DNA from: Saprospiraceae bacterium
Lineage (GTDB): Bacteria > Bacteroidota > Bacteroidia > Chitinophagales > Saprospiraceae
Direction of reading: 5' to 3'
Assembly (NCBI GenBank): GCA_016787345.1
Contig: JAEUUU010000176.1
Location: 41,798 to 105,797, forward strand
Length of the DNA: 64,000 nucleotides
Shown: piece after piece, positions 50,601 to 59,229 of the stretch
How the letters are laid out: the number at the start of each line of letters is the position of its first letter
How positions within the stretch are numbered: the stretch's first letter is position 1
Position numbers and translations under genes: made by a program
Notes under the pieces: generated by a model
Told to the model about the DNA's origin: nothing
Database searches by the model: none
Seen by the model: the letters and a program-made list of their open reading frames with translations, nothing else

Positions 50601-53458
50601 GCACCTGGGTGCTTTCCGTCACCGACAATTTTGCCGAAGACGGCGGTTCGCTCGTCGGCTGGAGCCTCTCGTTCTGTGTCGGCAGCGCAAATGTCGATGC
50701 CAGCCTGACGACCAATGAAGTGCTCACGGTACTGGCCGGCAACAGCGGCGCCATCGATACCGATCACCTCGAAGCCAACTTGTCCGGCACGGCCGCCGAA
50801 GGCGTTTACACCGTACTGGTACTTCCCGAGGCAGGCCAGTTGTTGCTCGACGGCGCTCCGCTGGGCGTGGGCGGCACGTTTACACAGGCCGATATCAACG
50901 CCGGTTTGCTGACGTATCAGCACGACGGCGGCACCGATACGGAAGATGCGTTCCAGTTTGATTTTTATGATGAAAACAACGGCGCGTGGTTCCACGGCGG
51001 TTTGTTTAATATCAATATTATCCAGAACTCGCTGAACGTTTCGGCCGGTCAAACGCAGAGTATCGAATGCAACGGCGCGGCAACGGCTGAAATCACCGTG
51101 GACGTTGCTGGCGGCGCCGAACCGTTCTCGTACAGCCTTAACGGCGGCGCTGCACAAAACAGCAATGTATTCTCCAACCTCGGCGCCGGCACGTACAGCA
51201 TCGTGGTCACCGACGACAACGGTTTCTCCGCCACCACCAACGACGTGGTCATCGAAGAACCCGGCGCCATCCAGGCCAGCGCAACCACCGTCGACGACGA
51301 CGTCACCGTTGATGCTTCCGGTGGTTCCGGCGCTTTGTTGTACAGCCTCGACGGCCAGAATTTCCAAAGCAGCAATGTATTTGCAGATCTGCCCAACGGT
51401 TTTTATACCATTACGGTGCAGGACGAAAACGGCTGCACTGTTACGACTGACGCCGTTGTCGCCGTCAATACCTTGCTGACGAATCTCTCCATCGATGCTG
51501 AAATCGACTGCAATGGCGCAGCCAGCGGCGAAATCAGCGTCCTGGCCGGCGGCGGCGAACAGCCCTACGAGTACAGCCTCAACGGTGGCGCCTACCAAAG
51601 CAGCAACGTGTTCTCCAACCTGAGCGCAGGAAGTTATGAAGTGACCGTGCGCGACAACCAGGGTTTCACTGCCACAACCAACACCGTCGTACTGGAAGAA
51701 CCCGACGCTATCAGCGCCTCGGCCTCGGCCTCGCTCAACGTCGTCACGGTGACTGCCACCGGCGGCACCGGCGCCCTGCAATATAGCCTCGACGGCGGCG
51801 CCTACCAATCGGGCAACACCTTCGGCAACCTGCCCAACGGCGATTACACCATCACTGTGCGCGACGCCAACGGCTGTACCGCCACAACCACAGCCACTGT
51901 CAGCGTGCCCCCGCTCGGCATCGCCGACGTAGACGCTACCGACATCCTGTGCAACGGCGGCAGCAGTACGCTTACCGTGAGCGCCAGCGGCGGTGTGCCG
52001 CCCTATCAATACAGCCTCGACGGCGGCACTCCTCAGAGCAGCAACGTGTTCAATAATGTCGCCGGCGGCGCACACGCTATCGAAGTGAGCGACGCGGCAG
52101 GTAACAGCATCGTGCTCGACGACTTCACCATCGCCGAACCCGATCCCATCGTCATCGACGTGGCACTCTCCGGCAACGACATTGCCGGCATAGACGTCAC
52201 CGGCGGCACGGCCCCATACTCCTTCGCTACCGATGCCCCCTCGAACGTCGACCTGCCCAACGGCGCCTACGGCGTCACGGTAACTGACGCCAACGGATGC
52301 ACCGCCACGACGACGTTCACCGTCAATATCCCGCCGCTCGCAATCGTCCAGATTACCGCCACTACGCCCACTTGCAACGGCGCTTCGGACGGCAGCCTGA
52401 CCATTACTGCCGGCGGTGGCGAGCCGCCTTACGAATACAGTCTGAACAACGGCCCCTGGCAAAGCAGCAACGTGTTCGACAACATCGGCGCCGGCCCGCA
52501 AAACATCAAAGTGCGCGATGCCGCCGGTACCATTGTTGAACTGAACGCCGTGGTCACCGAACCTACCGCGGTTGCGGTTTCCGTGACCGTCAACGGCAAC
52601 GACGCCGTACCCTTCGTCACCGGCGGTACGCCTCCGTACGCCTGGACGATTGCCGGCCAGACCGACCTGATCGACCTGCCCAACGGTACCTACACGCTCA
52701 CCGCTTCCGACGCCAACGGGTGCACGGCTACGGTGACCTTCACGGTTGATTATACGCCGATTTCCGCCACGTTCAGCGTGATCGGCGACCCCTGCCTGGC
52801 CAACAGCTTCGAGATTGCGGCCACCGGCGGCGTAGCGCCGTACCAGTATGCCACGAACAACGGCGGCTACCAGGCCAGCCCGCAGTTCCTCAACCTCCCG
52901 CCCGGCTCCTATAACTTCTACGTGAAAGACGACAGCGGCGAAGTGTTCCCGATCCCGGTCACGGTGGTCGTATCGCCCCCGCTCGCGGCATCGGCCAGCG
53001 CCAGCAACGGTACGGTAACCGTTGTCGCCTCGGGCGGCACGGGGCCCTTCACCTATACCCTCAACGGCACGACGCAATCCGATCCGGTTTTTGAAAACGT
53101 ACCGGAAGGCACCTACACGGTCACGGTGACCGACGTCAGCACGGGTTGCACGGCAACCGCTGAAGTCACGGTCATTATTATCGGCAGCGTGGAACCCGGC
53201 ACTGCCTGGGGGCTGGTCGTATCGCCCAACCCGAGCCAGGGATTGTTCCGCCTGAGCCTGCACAACGCCCAGGCTACCGCGCTCCGCGCCGACGTGTTCG
53301 ACGCCAGCGGCCGCCTCGTGCTCACGCAAGCCCTGCCCGCGGCCGGCGGTGAATTCAACACCGTCATCGACCTGCTCGATGTGCCGCAAGGTTTGTACCT
53401 CCTGCGTTTGTCGGACGACAAAAACTGGGGTACGGTGCGCCTGAGCGTGGTGCGTTAA
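47681..53458 (+). CDS. Giant secreted reprolysin-like metalloprotease with SprB repeats and T9SS domain
   Basis: A 1925-residue surface protein. Order: signal peptide (MIRKILFLLLLACSFGSLAAQ); propeptide; reprolysin-like zinc protease (about 190-410) with HEMGHQFGANH at 340-350; Ig-like and beta-sandwich region; fibronectin-like domain (about 750-843); proprotein-convertase P-like domain (about 850-1000); a cadherin-like stretch (about 1005-1110); ten SprB-like repeats (about 1120-1830), arranged as five pairs; and a T9SS type A sorting domain (about 1840-1925). SprB repeats occur in gliding adhesins. Here they probably form a stalk or adhesive region for a surface protease. ATG 47681 is chosen for the signal peptide. 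The gene stands alone with its own terminator. Confidence 0.93.
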   Translation: MIRKILFLLLLACSFGSLAAQSLWTDQAEAAIPLVGERRIVPQQYRTVRLDLDAAQALMNTAPERFKPSAAENQVIVTLPTPDGGWQSYRLFESPVMAPELQAQYPEIRCYTGTGIDDPTATLKCDITPWGFHAMVISRNHSTMFIDPYSHGDADNYVVYYKKDYVSKKSTEFTCTTEDGEISVDENILPDIDAEFQGDCQLRQYRLALACTGEYATFHGGTKPLVLAAMNTSMNRVNGVYETDLAITMQIIANNDLIIFLNASTDPYTNNDGATMLGQNQTTCNNIIGAANYDIGHVFSTGGGGIASLNSVCSNSNKARGVTGGGSPVGDAFDIDYVAHEMGHQFGANHTQNNNCNRVAGASMEPGSASTIMGYAGICNPNVQNNSDDYFHAISLQEISNFITGANHTCPVEINTGNNAPTVNGGPDFVIPKSTPFALTATGSDADNDPITYCWEQMDPEFATMPPVSTSATGPLFRSYKGVPSPTRWFPRLPDLVANVNSTWEELPGVARTMKFRVTVRDNHDGAGCTEEDDVVITVSGAAGPFVVSEPNTNVLWYVGETKTVSWNVAGTNAAPVNCANVKILLSTDGGFTYPITLLNSTPNDGSADVVVPNNISNTCRVIVQSVGNVFFDISNVNFRIEQPPVPTFVMTASPESLEGCPDDPETITLNLAALAGFNSPVDIAVAGAPAGATVAITPNPITPSGNVTVTISGLTPAMAGNYTLGITATSGAIVQNASVSMTVLPGAPTDFAELSLPADGTVEVPTTTTLEWEAVPQAGTYQVEVATSPAFDAGSIVFTGNPSDANAAVSGLAPNTVYYWRVKALNSCGDGGFSAFAAFQTANIDCNANYTSTDVPVTIDGASVNTATSDIIVPASASISDVNVSVQINHTWTGDLSATLTSPTGAVIQLFDQPGVPASSFGCQGDNINAVFDDGAVNTADAFDAACGNLPAISGTYQSIAPLSVLNGTNMLGTWVLSVTDNFAEDGGSLVGWSLSFCVGSANVDASLTTNEVLTVLAGNSGAIDTDHLEANLSGTAAEGVYTVLVLPEAGQLLLDGAPLGVGGTFTQADINAGLLTYQHDGGTDTEDAFQFDFYDENNGAWFHGGLFNINIIQNSLNVSAGQTQSIECNGAATAEITVDVAGGAEPFSYSLNGGAAQNSNVFSNLGAGTYSIVVTDDNGFSATTNDVVIEEPGAIQASATTVDDDVTVDASGGSGALLYSLDGQNFQSSNVFADLPNGFYTITVQDENGCTVTTDAVVAVNTLLTNLSIDAEIDCNGAASGEISVLAGGGEQPYEYSLNGGAYQSSNVFSNLSAGSYEVTVRDNQGFTATTNTVVLEEPDAISASASASLNVVTVTATGGTGALQYSLDGGAYQSGNTFGNLPNGDYTITVRDANGCTATTTATVSVPPLGIADVDATDILCNGGSSTLTVSASGGVPPYQYSLDGGTPQSSNVFNNVAGGAHAIEVSDAAGNSIVLDDFTIAEPDPIVIDVALSGNDIAGIDVTGGTAPYSFATDAPSNVDLPNGAYGVTVTDANGCTATTTFTVNIPPLAIVQITATTPTCNGASDGSLTITAGGGEPPYEYSLNNGPWQSSNVFDNIGAGPQNIKVRDAAGTIVELNAVVTEPTAVAVSVTVNGNDAVPFVTGGTPPYAWTIAGQTDLIDLPNGTYTLTASDANGCTATVTFTVDYTPISATFSVIGDPCLANSFEIAATGGVAPYQYATNNGGYQASPQFLNLPPGSYNFYVKDDSGEVFPIPVTVVVSPPLAASASASNGTVTVVASGGTGPFTYTLNGTTQSDPVFENVPEGTYTVTVTDVSTGCTATAEVTVIIIGSVEPGTAWGLVVSPNPSQGLFRLSLHNAQATALRADVFDASGRLVLTQALPAAGGEFNTVIDLLDVPQGLYLLRLSDDKNWGTVRLSVVR

Positions 53459-53478
53459 TACCACGTTTGATAAATGAG

Positions 53479-53516
53479 AAAAAGCCGCTTCGGGGTTTCC
53501 CGGAGCGGCTTTTTTG
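53479..53516 (+). terminator. Terminator of the giant protease gene
   Basis: AAAAGCCGCT pairs with AGCGGCTTTT around an inner CGGGG/CCCGG stem, followed by TTTTTTG. It lies 20 bp after the stop. Confidence 0.9.
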
Positions 53517-53531
53517 TAGGCTGAGACACAG

Positions 53532-53561
53532 CCCTATAAGGGTTTTAAAACCCTTATAGGG
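53532..53561. repeat. Perfect 30-bp palindrome
   Basis: CCCTATAAGGGTTTT is followed directly by its exact reverse complement, with no loop. It stands between the giant protease terminator and the lipid kinase gene. It may be a protein-binding site, a cruciform-forming repeat or a relict of the repeat elements found elsewhere in the window. Confidence 0.85.
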
Positions 53562-53609
53562 TTCGTCCCAAATTTTACCTTCATTTGCACCACACAACAA
53601 CCAGAGCAC

Positions 53610-54536
53610 ATGCCGAAACCCTTCTGGCACATCATCGCCAATCCCGTCGCGGGCGGCGGGGCCGTGCGGCGGCGCTGGCCCCTGATCGAAAAAGCCCTGC
53701 AGGAATTGGGATTCGATTATACCGTGCAATTCACCCGCGAACGCGGGCACGCCATCCGGCTCGTAGAAGACGCCGTGCTCAACGGCGGCCGCTACCTGAT
53801 GGCCATCGGCGGCGATGGCACCAACCATGAAGTGGTGAACGGCATTTTTCAACAAAATTTCGTCGACCCCCGCGAACTGACCTACGCCCTGCTGCCCGTG
53901 GGCACGGGCAACGATTGGGCCCGCGAATACGACATCCCGCACGACCCGTATCGCCGCCTGAAACGCCTGCTCGAAGGCCATACGCGCTGGCAGGACCTCG
54001 GGAAAGTGCGCTACCAAGGCGCCGACGGACCCCGCGAACGTTTTTTCGTCAATGTGGCCGGCATGGCTTACGACGCTTTTATCGCCCGCAAAATGGATGA
54101 GCAACACCGCCGCCCGGCGCGCTTCGTGTACCTGCTCATGGTGGCCAAATTTCTGTTCGACTATCGGCTCGTGCCCGCCCGTATCCTCTTCGACGACCAG
54201 CGGGTGGAAGATCATTTTTATACCATCAACATCGGCCTGTGCCGGTACTCCGGCGGGGGCATGCAACTCGTACCCCACGCGGTGCCCGACGACGGCCTGC
54301 TGGCCCTCACCTTTGCCCGCCGACTACCCAAACTCGAAGTGTTGGCCCAAACGCACCGGTTTTACAACCGCACCATCCTCCAGCACCCCAAAATAGAAGG
54401 CTATCAGGTGAAAGCCCTGCGCGTCGAACACGAACCCGGCACGGCGCCTACCCTGCTCGAAGCCGACGGCGAATTTTTGGGCGAAACCCCGGCGGAGTTT
54501 TTTGTACTGGAAAAAGCGCTGCGCGTCGCGCTTTGA
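53610..54536 (+). CDS. Diacylglycerol-kinase-family lipid kinase
   Basis: A 308-residue enzyme of the DAGK_cat family (YegS/DgkB-like), phosphorylating a lipid such as diacylglycerol at the membrane. Motifs: FWHIIANPVAGGG at the start, nucleotide-binding GGDGT at 67-71 (LMAIGGDGTNHEVV), LLPVGTGNDWAR, and NIGLCRYSGGGMQLVPHAVPDDGLL in the C-terminal domain. The length is typical. It converges with the DUF4293 gene, with 12 bp between the stops. Confidence 0.92.
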   Translation: MPKPFWHIIANPVAGGGAVRRRWPLIEKALQELGFDYTVQFTRERGHAIRLVEDAVLNGGRYLMAIGGDGTNHEVVNGIFQQNFVDPRELTYALLPVGTGNDWAREYDIPHDPYRRLKRLLEGHTRWQDLGKVRYQGADGPRERFFVNVAGMAYDAFIARKMDEQHRRPARFVYLLMVAKFLFDYRLVPARILFDDQRVEDHFYTINIGLCRYSGGGMQLVPHAVPDDGLLALTFARRLPKLEVLAQTHRFYNRTILQHPKIEGYQVKALRVEHEPGTAPTLLEADGEFLGETPAEFFVLEKALRVAL

Positions 54537-54548
54537 AGCCCCCCGCGA

Positions 54549-55001
54549 TCAGCGGAGCCGGTCGGCCGATTTGATCATCATCTGGTCGCGGCGAATGGCG
54601 CGATTGGCCAGCCACATCATAAATGCCGCGGCAAACGGCATAAAAAAGCCCAGGCGATATTTCAAATCCGACATAACGGCGCCGGCTTCGGTGGCAATGG
54701 GGTAAAACTGCGAAGCCATATACAGCGACAAAACGCTGGCGCTGAAAATACCGACCGAGGTAAAACGCGATTGAACCACCCGGTTGCGAAACATAAAGAT
54801 GGCGACAATGGCCATCAGCGCGGAAAACCCGGAAATATAGAGCAGCCAGGGGCGGTCGAGGATGTCGTATTTGCCGTCGGCCACCACGGGTACCCGGAGC
54901 GAATCAATATCGATGGGTACAGAGAAATAGGGCGTTATGAATTGCGCTCCCAGGCAGAGGACGCCCAGCAGAAGATACACAGTCTGAATACGTTGAATCA
55001 T
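54549..55001 (-). CDS. DUF4293 membrane protein
   Basis: A 150-residue inner-membrane protein with four hydrophobic segments and the family start MIQRIQTVYLLLGVLCLGAQ. DUF4293 is restricted to Bacteroidota; function unknown. ATG 55001 is chosen because it matches the family start. The VanW gene ends 30 bp upstream in the same direction. Confidence 0.88.
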   Translation of the reverse strand: MIQRIQTVYLLLGVLCLGAQFITPYFSVPIDIDSLRVPVVADGKYDILDRPWLLYISGFSALMAIVAIFMFRNRVVQSRFTSVGIFSASVLSLYMASQFYPIATEAGAVMSDLKYRLGFFMPFAAAFMMWLANRAIRRDQMMIKSADRLR

Positions 55002-55031
55002 GGAGATATGAAATTTCATCTTGGATAAACA

Positions 55032-55856
55032 TTAAACCTCAGGCGCTTGCTGCGACCCGGGCAGAAATGGCTGATACATCATCAGTGCGTGATTGTCTGT
55101 CACCGTTTCTTCTGCCAGCAACCGGCCGTCGGCGGCAAAAATACGGCGCGCGATCCGGTTGTGCCGCGAATAGCCGCCCCAGGCTTCATGGCGTATTTCG
55201 TGCGCCGCTTCAAATACCTCGTAACGATGTTCAAAAGGCCGCACTGTGCGGATTTCGCCGTGCAAATCGCGCTCGTCGAGCCATACGCGCAGCTGGATGT
55301 CGGCGGCGGTATCGTTGCGCAATTGCAGGTCGATGTAATTCCAGGCCAGTGTGGCGCCCGAGCCGAATGGCAGGGTACGGCCTTCGTCGGGAAACACGTC
55401 GTAGCTGTGCCGGTAGCGTTCCGTCACGGTCAGGGGCGTATGCAAAGCCATCCAGTACAGCAGGTTGCCCATTTGACAAAGCCCGCCGCCGACGCCCCGG
55501 CTCACGCGGCCGTTGTCGAGCACCAGTCCTTCCAGAAAGCCCCGCCGCGCACTCGGCCGGCCCACGCGCCGCCAGAAAGAAAATATCTCGCCGGGGCGCA
55601 GCACCAGCCCGTCGATGGCCGCGGCAGCCAGCCGGAGATTGGTGATTTTGTTGTATTGCAAAACCATGTCCACCGCTTTCAATTGGCGCAAAAGGGGGCT
55701 TTGATGCGCCTTTAGTACATAGGGCAGCGGTTCGGGTGTTTGCAGCCGTGCAAAATGCCGTCGGCTCCGCCACCATTGCACCCGACGGCGCAAGATATAC
55801 CAACAACGTCCCAGCCGGCGGCGCCAGCGCGGACGAGGTTTGGGTGCAGCAAGCAT
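55032..55856 (-). CDS. VanW family protein
   Basis: A 274-residue protein with the VanW domain (about 65-245). Typical blocks are NLRLAAAAIDGLVLRPGEIFSFWRRVG-like, GVGGGLCQMGNLLYWMAL with its conserved Cys, and RHSYDVFPDEGRTLPFGSGATLAWNYIDL. The N-terminus is Arg-rich (RRRVQWWRSRRH) without a signal peptide. VanW is found in some glycopeptide-resistance clusters, but its role is not known and no other van genes are here apart from the distant VanY-like gene. ATG 55856. Confidence 0.88.
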   Translation of the reverse strand: MLAAPKPRPRWRRRLGRCWYILRRRVQWWRSRRHFARLQTPEPLPYVLKAHQSPLLRQLKAVDMVLQYNKITNLRLAAAAIDGLVLRPGEIFSFWRRVGRPSARRGFLEGLVLDNGRVSRGVGGGLCQMGNLLYWMALHTPLTVTERYRHSYDVFPDEGRTLPFGSGATLAWNYIDLQLRNDTAADIQLRVWLDERDLHGEIRTVRPFEHRYEVFEAAHEIRHEAWGGYSRHNRIARRIFAADGRLLAEETVTDNHALMMYQPFLPGSQQAPEV

Positions 55857-55864
55857 CTTTTTTT

Positions 55865-56152
55865 AATGATGAATGATGAATGATAGATGATGAATTCTAT
55901 AAACCCTTCTGGGCCAATATATACCGCGCATCGTCAGGTTTTCAGCATGACAGGTTTCATAAACCCATATCAACCTTATAAACCTCCTGCCTAAATCTTC
56001 CCGGCACGAGTTATAATATTTAAGGTAAATTTTCAAAAAATATTCACAACTAATTGACCTACAACTACTTTTACACCCCGAATAGTTCAATTCAGCAGGC
56101 AGAAACAACCCTTTTGTCAAATCCTCGCATCCTCATATCCTCGCATCCTCAT
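55865..56152. repeat. Composite intergenic repeat region with half-core E3
   Basis: This 298-bp gap between divergent genes starts with GATGAAT words (55867-55893), followed by an AT-rich part with TTCATAAACCC and CCTTATAAACC. GCAGAAACAACCCTTTT at 56099-56115 is identical to the right end of the E1 core. Two perfect tandem copies of ATCCTCGCATCCTCAT follow (56121-56136, 56137-56152) and end 2 bp before the next ATG. No protein gene is seen. Confidence 0.75.
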
Positions 56153-56154
56153 TT

Positions 56155-57303
56155 ATGCAATACACCCTCAGTTACTGGGAACGCCAAAGTTTTTTACCCG
56201 ACCCGGACGTGGTCGTTGTCGGCAGCGGCATAGTCGGGCTGGCGGCGGCTATCCACCTCAAAACCCTCGACCCTTCGCTCAGGGTTATGGTGCTCGAACG
56301 CGGTCCTTTACCCGTGGGCGCCAGCACCCGCAATGCCGGCTTTGCCTGCTTCGGCTCGTTGACCGAATTGCTCGACGACCTCACCCGCATGACGGAAGAC
56401 GAAGTGCTGGGCATCGTGGAGAAGCGCTGGACCGGCCTGCAACGCCTGCGCGGCCTGCTCGGCGATGCGGTGATGGATTACCAGGGCCACGGCGGTTATG
56501 AAATGTTTACCGAGGCGGAAGAGCATATATTCCGCCAGTGCGCCGACCGTATACCTGATTTTAACAAAAAAATCGGGCAAATAACGGGACACCCGGAGGT
56601 GTACAAAGTTGTCGACGAATGTTTGCCCCGTTTCGGATTTGCGGGCGTCAGGCGCCTTATCCTGAATCAGCCGGAGGGCCAGGTGCATACCGGCCGCCTG
56701 ATGAGCGCCTTGCTCGATAAGGCCCGCGAGGCCGGCGTAACCCTGGTCAATGGTGTCGGGGTGCGCGGTTTTGAAGACTCCGGCCAGGGCGTCGAGATCG
56801 AAACCGAATACGGCTGGACGCTGCGCACACGTCGCCTGCTGGTTTGCGTCAACGGATTTGCCCAACGGCTTTTGCCTCAACTCGAGGTCACGCCTGCCCG
56901 CAACCAGGTGCTCATCACCCGACCCATTCCCGGGCTCCCTGTCGAGGGCTGTTTTCACTATGACCGGGGCTATTTTTATTTCCGCAACATCGACGGGCGC
57001 ATCTTGCTCGGCGGCGGCCGCAACCTGGACCCCGAAACGGAAAAGTCGGACCTTTTCGACGCCAATGCGGGCATTCGTGCGGCACTCGTGAAACTGCTTT
57101 ACGAAGTGGTTTGCCCCGATTCGCGGCCGGAAGTGGATTATTGGTGGACCGGCATTCTAGGCCTCGGACCGGTGAAAAAGCCGATCATTCAGCATGTTTC
57201 CCCCAATGTGGCCGTGGCCGTCCGGCTCAGCGGCATGGGCGTAGCCATCGGGACGCTGGTGGGCCAGGAAGGCGCGGAACTGGCGCTGCGGGGGCAAATC
57301 TGA
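56155..57303 (+). CDS. FAD-dependent oxidoreductase, D-amino-acid/glycine oxidase type
   Basis: A 382-residue flavoprotein of the DAO family. The dinucleotide-binding fold has VVVGSGIVGLAAAIHLKTLD (G23, G25, G28), then ERGPLPVGASTRNAGFACFG, and the C-terminal FAD-contact region RLSGMGVAIGTLVG. Relatives oxidise amino acids or sarcosine; the substrate is unknown here. The ATG directly follows a tandem repeat, so its leader is repeat-derived. It is probably not cotranscribed with the GH3 gene, which has its own promoter box. Confidence 0.88.
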   Translation: MQYTLSYWERQSFLPDPDVVVVGSGIVGLAAAIHLKTLDPSLRVMVLERGPLPVGASTRNAGFACFGSLTELLDDLTRMTEDEVLGIVEKRWTGLQRLRGLLGDAVMDYQGHGGYEMFTEAEEHIFRQCADRIPDFNKKIGQITGHPEVYKVVDECLPRFGFAGVRRLILNQPEGQVHTGRLMSALLDKAREAGVTLVNGVGVRGFEDSGQGVEIETEYGWTLRTRRLLVCVNGFAQRLLPQLEVTPARNQVLITRPIPGLPVEGCFHYDRGYFYFRNIDGRILLGGGRNLDPETEKSDLFDANAGIRAALVKLLYEVVCPDSRPEVDYWWTGILGLGPVKKPIIQHVSPNVAVAVRLSGMGVAIGTLVGQEGAELALRGQI

Positions 57304-57342
57304 TCGCCCGCGCAGTCGGCCCAAGTTTCCCTGCCCGCTGCG

Positions 57343-57350
57343 TACCTTTG
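57343..57350 (+). promoter_or_regulatory. -7 promoter box of the GH3 gene
   Basis: TACCTTTG matches TAnnTTTG, 34 nt before the ATG at 57385. No clear -33 TTG. Confidence 0.5.
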
Positions 57351-57384
57351 CCATCCGTAATTGTTCACCGTTTATCATATCGCC

Positions 57385-58881
57385 ATGATTCGTTCGCTGC
57401 TTGTTCGCCCTTATGCCCACTATATTCGACGTTTTTACACCGAAATGGGCTACGACACCGTCGCACGGCAAGACCGGGTGTTATCCGAGCTGATCAAAGA
57501 CGGGCAACACAGCGCTTTTGGCCGCGATCACAAACTGAAGCGGGTCAAGTCGTACGAAGATTTTAAAAAAGCGGTTCCGGTTCGCGACTACGAGGATCTC
57601 AAACCCTACATCGAGCGGGTCAAAGAAGGAGAGCGCGATGTGTTGTGGCCGGGTCGGCCCGCCTATTTTGCCAAAACATCGGGTACCACCTCGGGGGTAA
57701 AATACATTCCGATCACCCGCACCAGTTTGCCGGGCCACTTCGGCACTGCCCGCGACGCGGCATTCAACTATGCCGCCCGGACGGGCAACTACCGCTGGCT
57801 CGACGGCAAAATGATCTTTCTCTCCGGCAGTCCCGAACTGGAAAAAGTGAGCGGCATCCCCACCGGGCGCCTCAGCGGTATTTCCAATCACCTGGTACCG
57901 GCCTGGCTGCGCACCAACCAATTGCCCGGCTGGGAAACCAATTGTATCGAAGACTGGGAGGAAAAACTGGACCGCATCGTCGACGAAACGATTAACCAGG
58001 ACATGCGTATGATTTCCGGCATTCCGCCCTGGGTACAGATGTACTTCGAGCGCCTGATCGAACGCAGCGGCAAATCGACCATCAAGGAAATATTCCCCAA
58101 TTTTTCCCTTTTCGTGTATGGCGGGGTCAATTACAACCCGTACAAACAAAAACTCGATGAATTGATCGGCGGCGAGGTCGACACGCTGGAGACCTACCCG
58201 GCATCGGAGGGTTTTATAGCGTTTCAGGATCTGTTTCCACACGCCGGCTTGCGGATGAATGTGGATGCGGGTATGTTTTTCGAATTTATTCCGATCAACG
58301 AGGTGCACCGGCCCAACCCCGAGCGCGTAAGCATCCGCGATGTGGAAATAGGCGTCAATTACGCCATCGTGCTCAACACCACGGCCGGCTTGTGGGGCTA
58401 CAACCTGGGCGATACCGTGCGGTTCGTCTCCCTGGCGCCACACCGGGTGGAGGTAACCGGGCGGGTCAAACACTTCATATCGGCATTCGGCGAACACGTC
58501 ATTGCACAAGAGGTGGAGGTTGCCATGCAGTATGCCACCAGCTGCACCGGCATCAATGTCACCGAATTTACGGTAGCCCCCCAGGTCAATCCGCCCGAAG
58601 GCGGGCTGCCCTACCACGAGTGGTTTATCGAATTCGAACAGACACCTGAAAATTTCGAGGAATTGATCGAAAACATCGAGTTGAAAATGCGGCTACAGAA
58701 TATCTACTACGACGATTTGATCCGGGGCAACATCCTGCGCCCTATGAAAGTGACGCCGCTGCGCCGCGACGCTTTTCGCGATTACATGAAATCGATCGGC
58801 AAACTCGGCGGGCAAAACAAGGTGCCGCATTTGTCGAATACGCGGGAGGTGGCGGATGCTTTGCAGGCCTACAAACTTTGA
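57385..58881 (+). CDS. GH3-family acyl-adenylate enzyme
   Basis: A 498-residue protein of the GH3 family, related to plant auxin-amido synthetases and to the ANL adenylating superfamily. The ATP-binding P-loop is TSGTTSG at 98-104 (YFAKTSGTTSGVKYIP). Later motifs include YGGVNYNPY, YPASEGFIAF and the hinge-region TGRVKHFISAFGEHV. Bacterial members have no settled substrate; conjugation of a carboxylic acid with an amine is inferred. ATG 57385 is chosen over a TTG eight codons upstream. The next gene starts 3 bp after the stop. Confidence 0.88.
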   Translation: MIRSLLVRPYAHYIRRFYTEMGYDTVARQDRVLSELIKDGQHSAFGRDHKLKRVKSYEDFKKAVPVRDYEDLKPYIERVKEGERDVLWPGRPAYFAKTSGTTSGVKYIPITRTSLPGHFGTARDAAFNYAARTGNYRWLDGKMIFLSGSPELEKVSGIPTGRLSGISNHLVPAWLRTNQLPGWETNCIEDWEEKLDRIVDETINQDMRMISGIPPWVQMYFERLIERSGKSTIKEIFPNFSLFVYGGVNYNPYKQKLDELIGGEVDTLETYPASEGFIAFQDLFPHAGLRMNVDAGMFFEFIPINEVHRPNPERVSIRDVEIGVNYAIVLNTTAGLWGYNLGDTVRFVSLAPHRVEVTGRVKHFISAFGEHVIAQEVEVAMQYATSCTGINVTEFTVAPQVNPPEGGLPYHEWFIEFEQTPENFEELIENIELKMRLQNIYYDDLIRGNILRPMKVTPLRRDAFRDYMKSIGKLGGQNKVPHLSNTREVADALQAYKL

Positions 58882-58884
58882 AGA

Positions 58885-59229
58885 ATGGACAAACTGCCCA
58901 ATGCCGAAAAAGCCGTCATACCGGCAGAAAAATTGTCGGAATACGTATTAAACCCGGAGCATCCCGTCGGAAAAAACAAAGCTGTATTGTTTGATATGCT
59001 TTTAGGGCTCACTGCGATTCATGCAGACGAACTGAGTACCGCGATACGGAATGCTGTTCTCGTAAATCCGGCCCAGTTTACACGCGAAGATGAATATGGA
59101 AAACGTTACGAAGTAAGTTTCGACTTTTTTCGAAATGGCAGGAAATGCGTAATTTTGACAGCATGGATCATTCCGAAAAATGAAGGCATTCCCAGACTAA
59201 CAACCTGTTATATAAAACAATCGAAATGA
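58885..59229 (+). CDS. DUF6883 domain protein, toxin-like
   Basis: A 114-residue protein matching the DUF6883 pattern: MDKLPNAEKAVIPAEKLSEY at the start, LNPEHPVGKNKAVLFDMLLG, then VSFDFFRNGRKCVILTAWII and PRLTTCYI. DUF6883 occurs as a stand-alone gene next to DUF4926 and as a C-terminal module of polymorphic toxins, so a toxin or nuclease-like role is suspected. It overlaps the DUF4926 gene by 4 bp (ATGA). More AT-rich than the flanking genes, suggesting transfer. Confidence 0.75.
   Translation: MDKLPNAEKAVIPAEKLSEYVLNPEHPVGKNKAVLFDMLLGLTAIHADELSTAIRNAVLVNPAQFTREDEYGKRYEVSFDFFRNGRKCVILTAWIIPKNEGIPRLTTCYIKQSK

Noticed and set aside
50570-53464. 964-codon minus-strand open frame opposite the SprB repeats
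   Set aside because: It is the shadow of the repetitive, GC-rich coding strand, with no domain or signal peptide.
55032-55856. Glycopeptide-resistance cluster
   Set aside because: VanW and a VanY-like gene are 30 kb apart, and no vanHAX or VanR/S genes are present.
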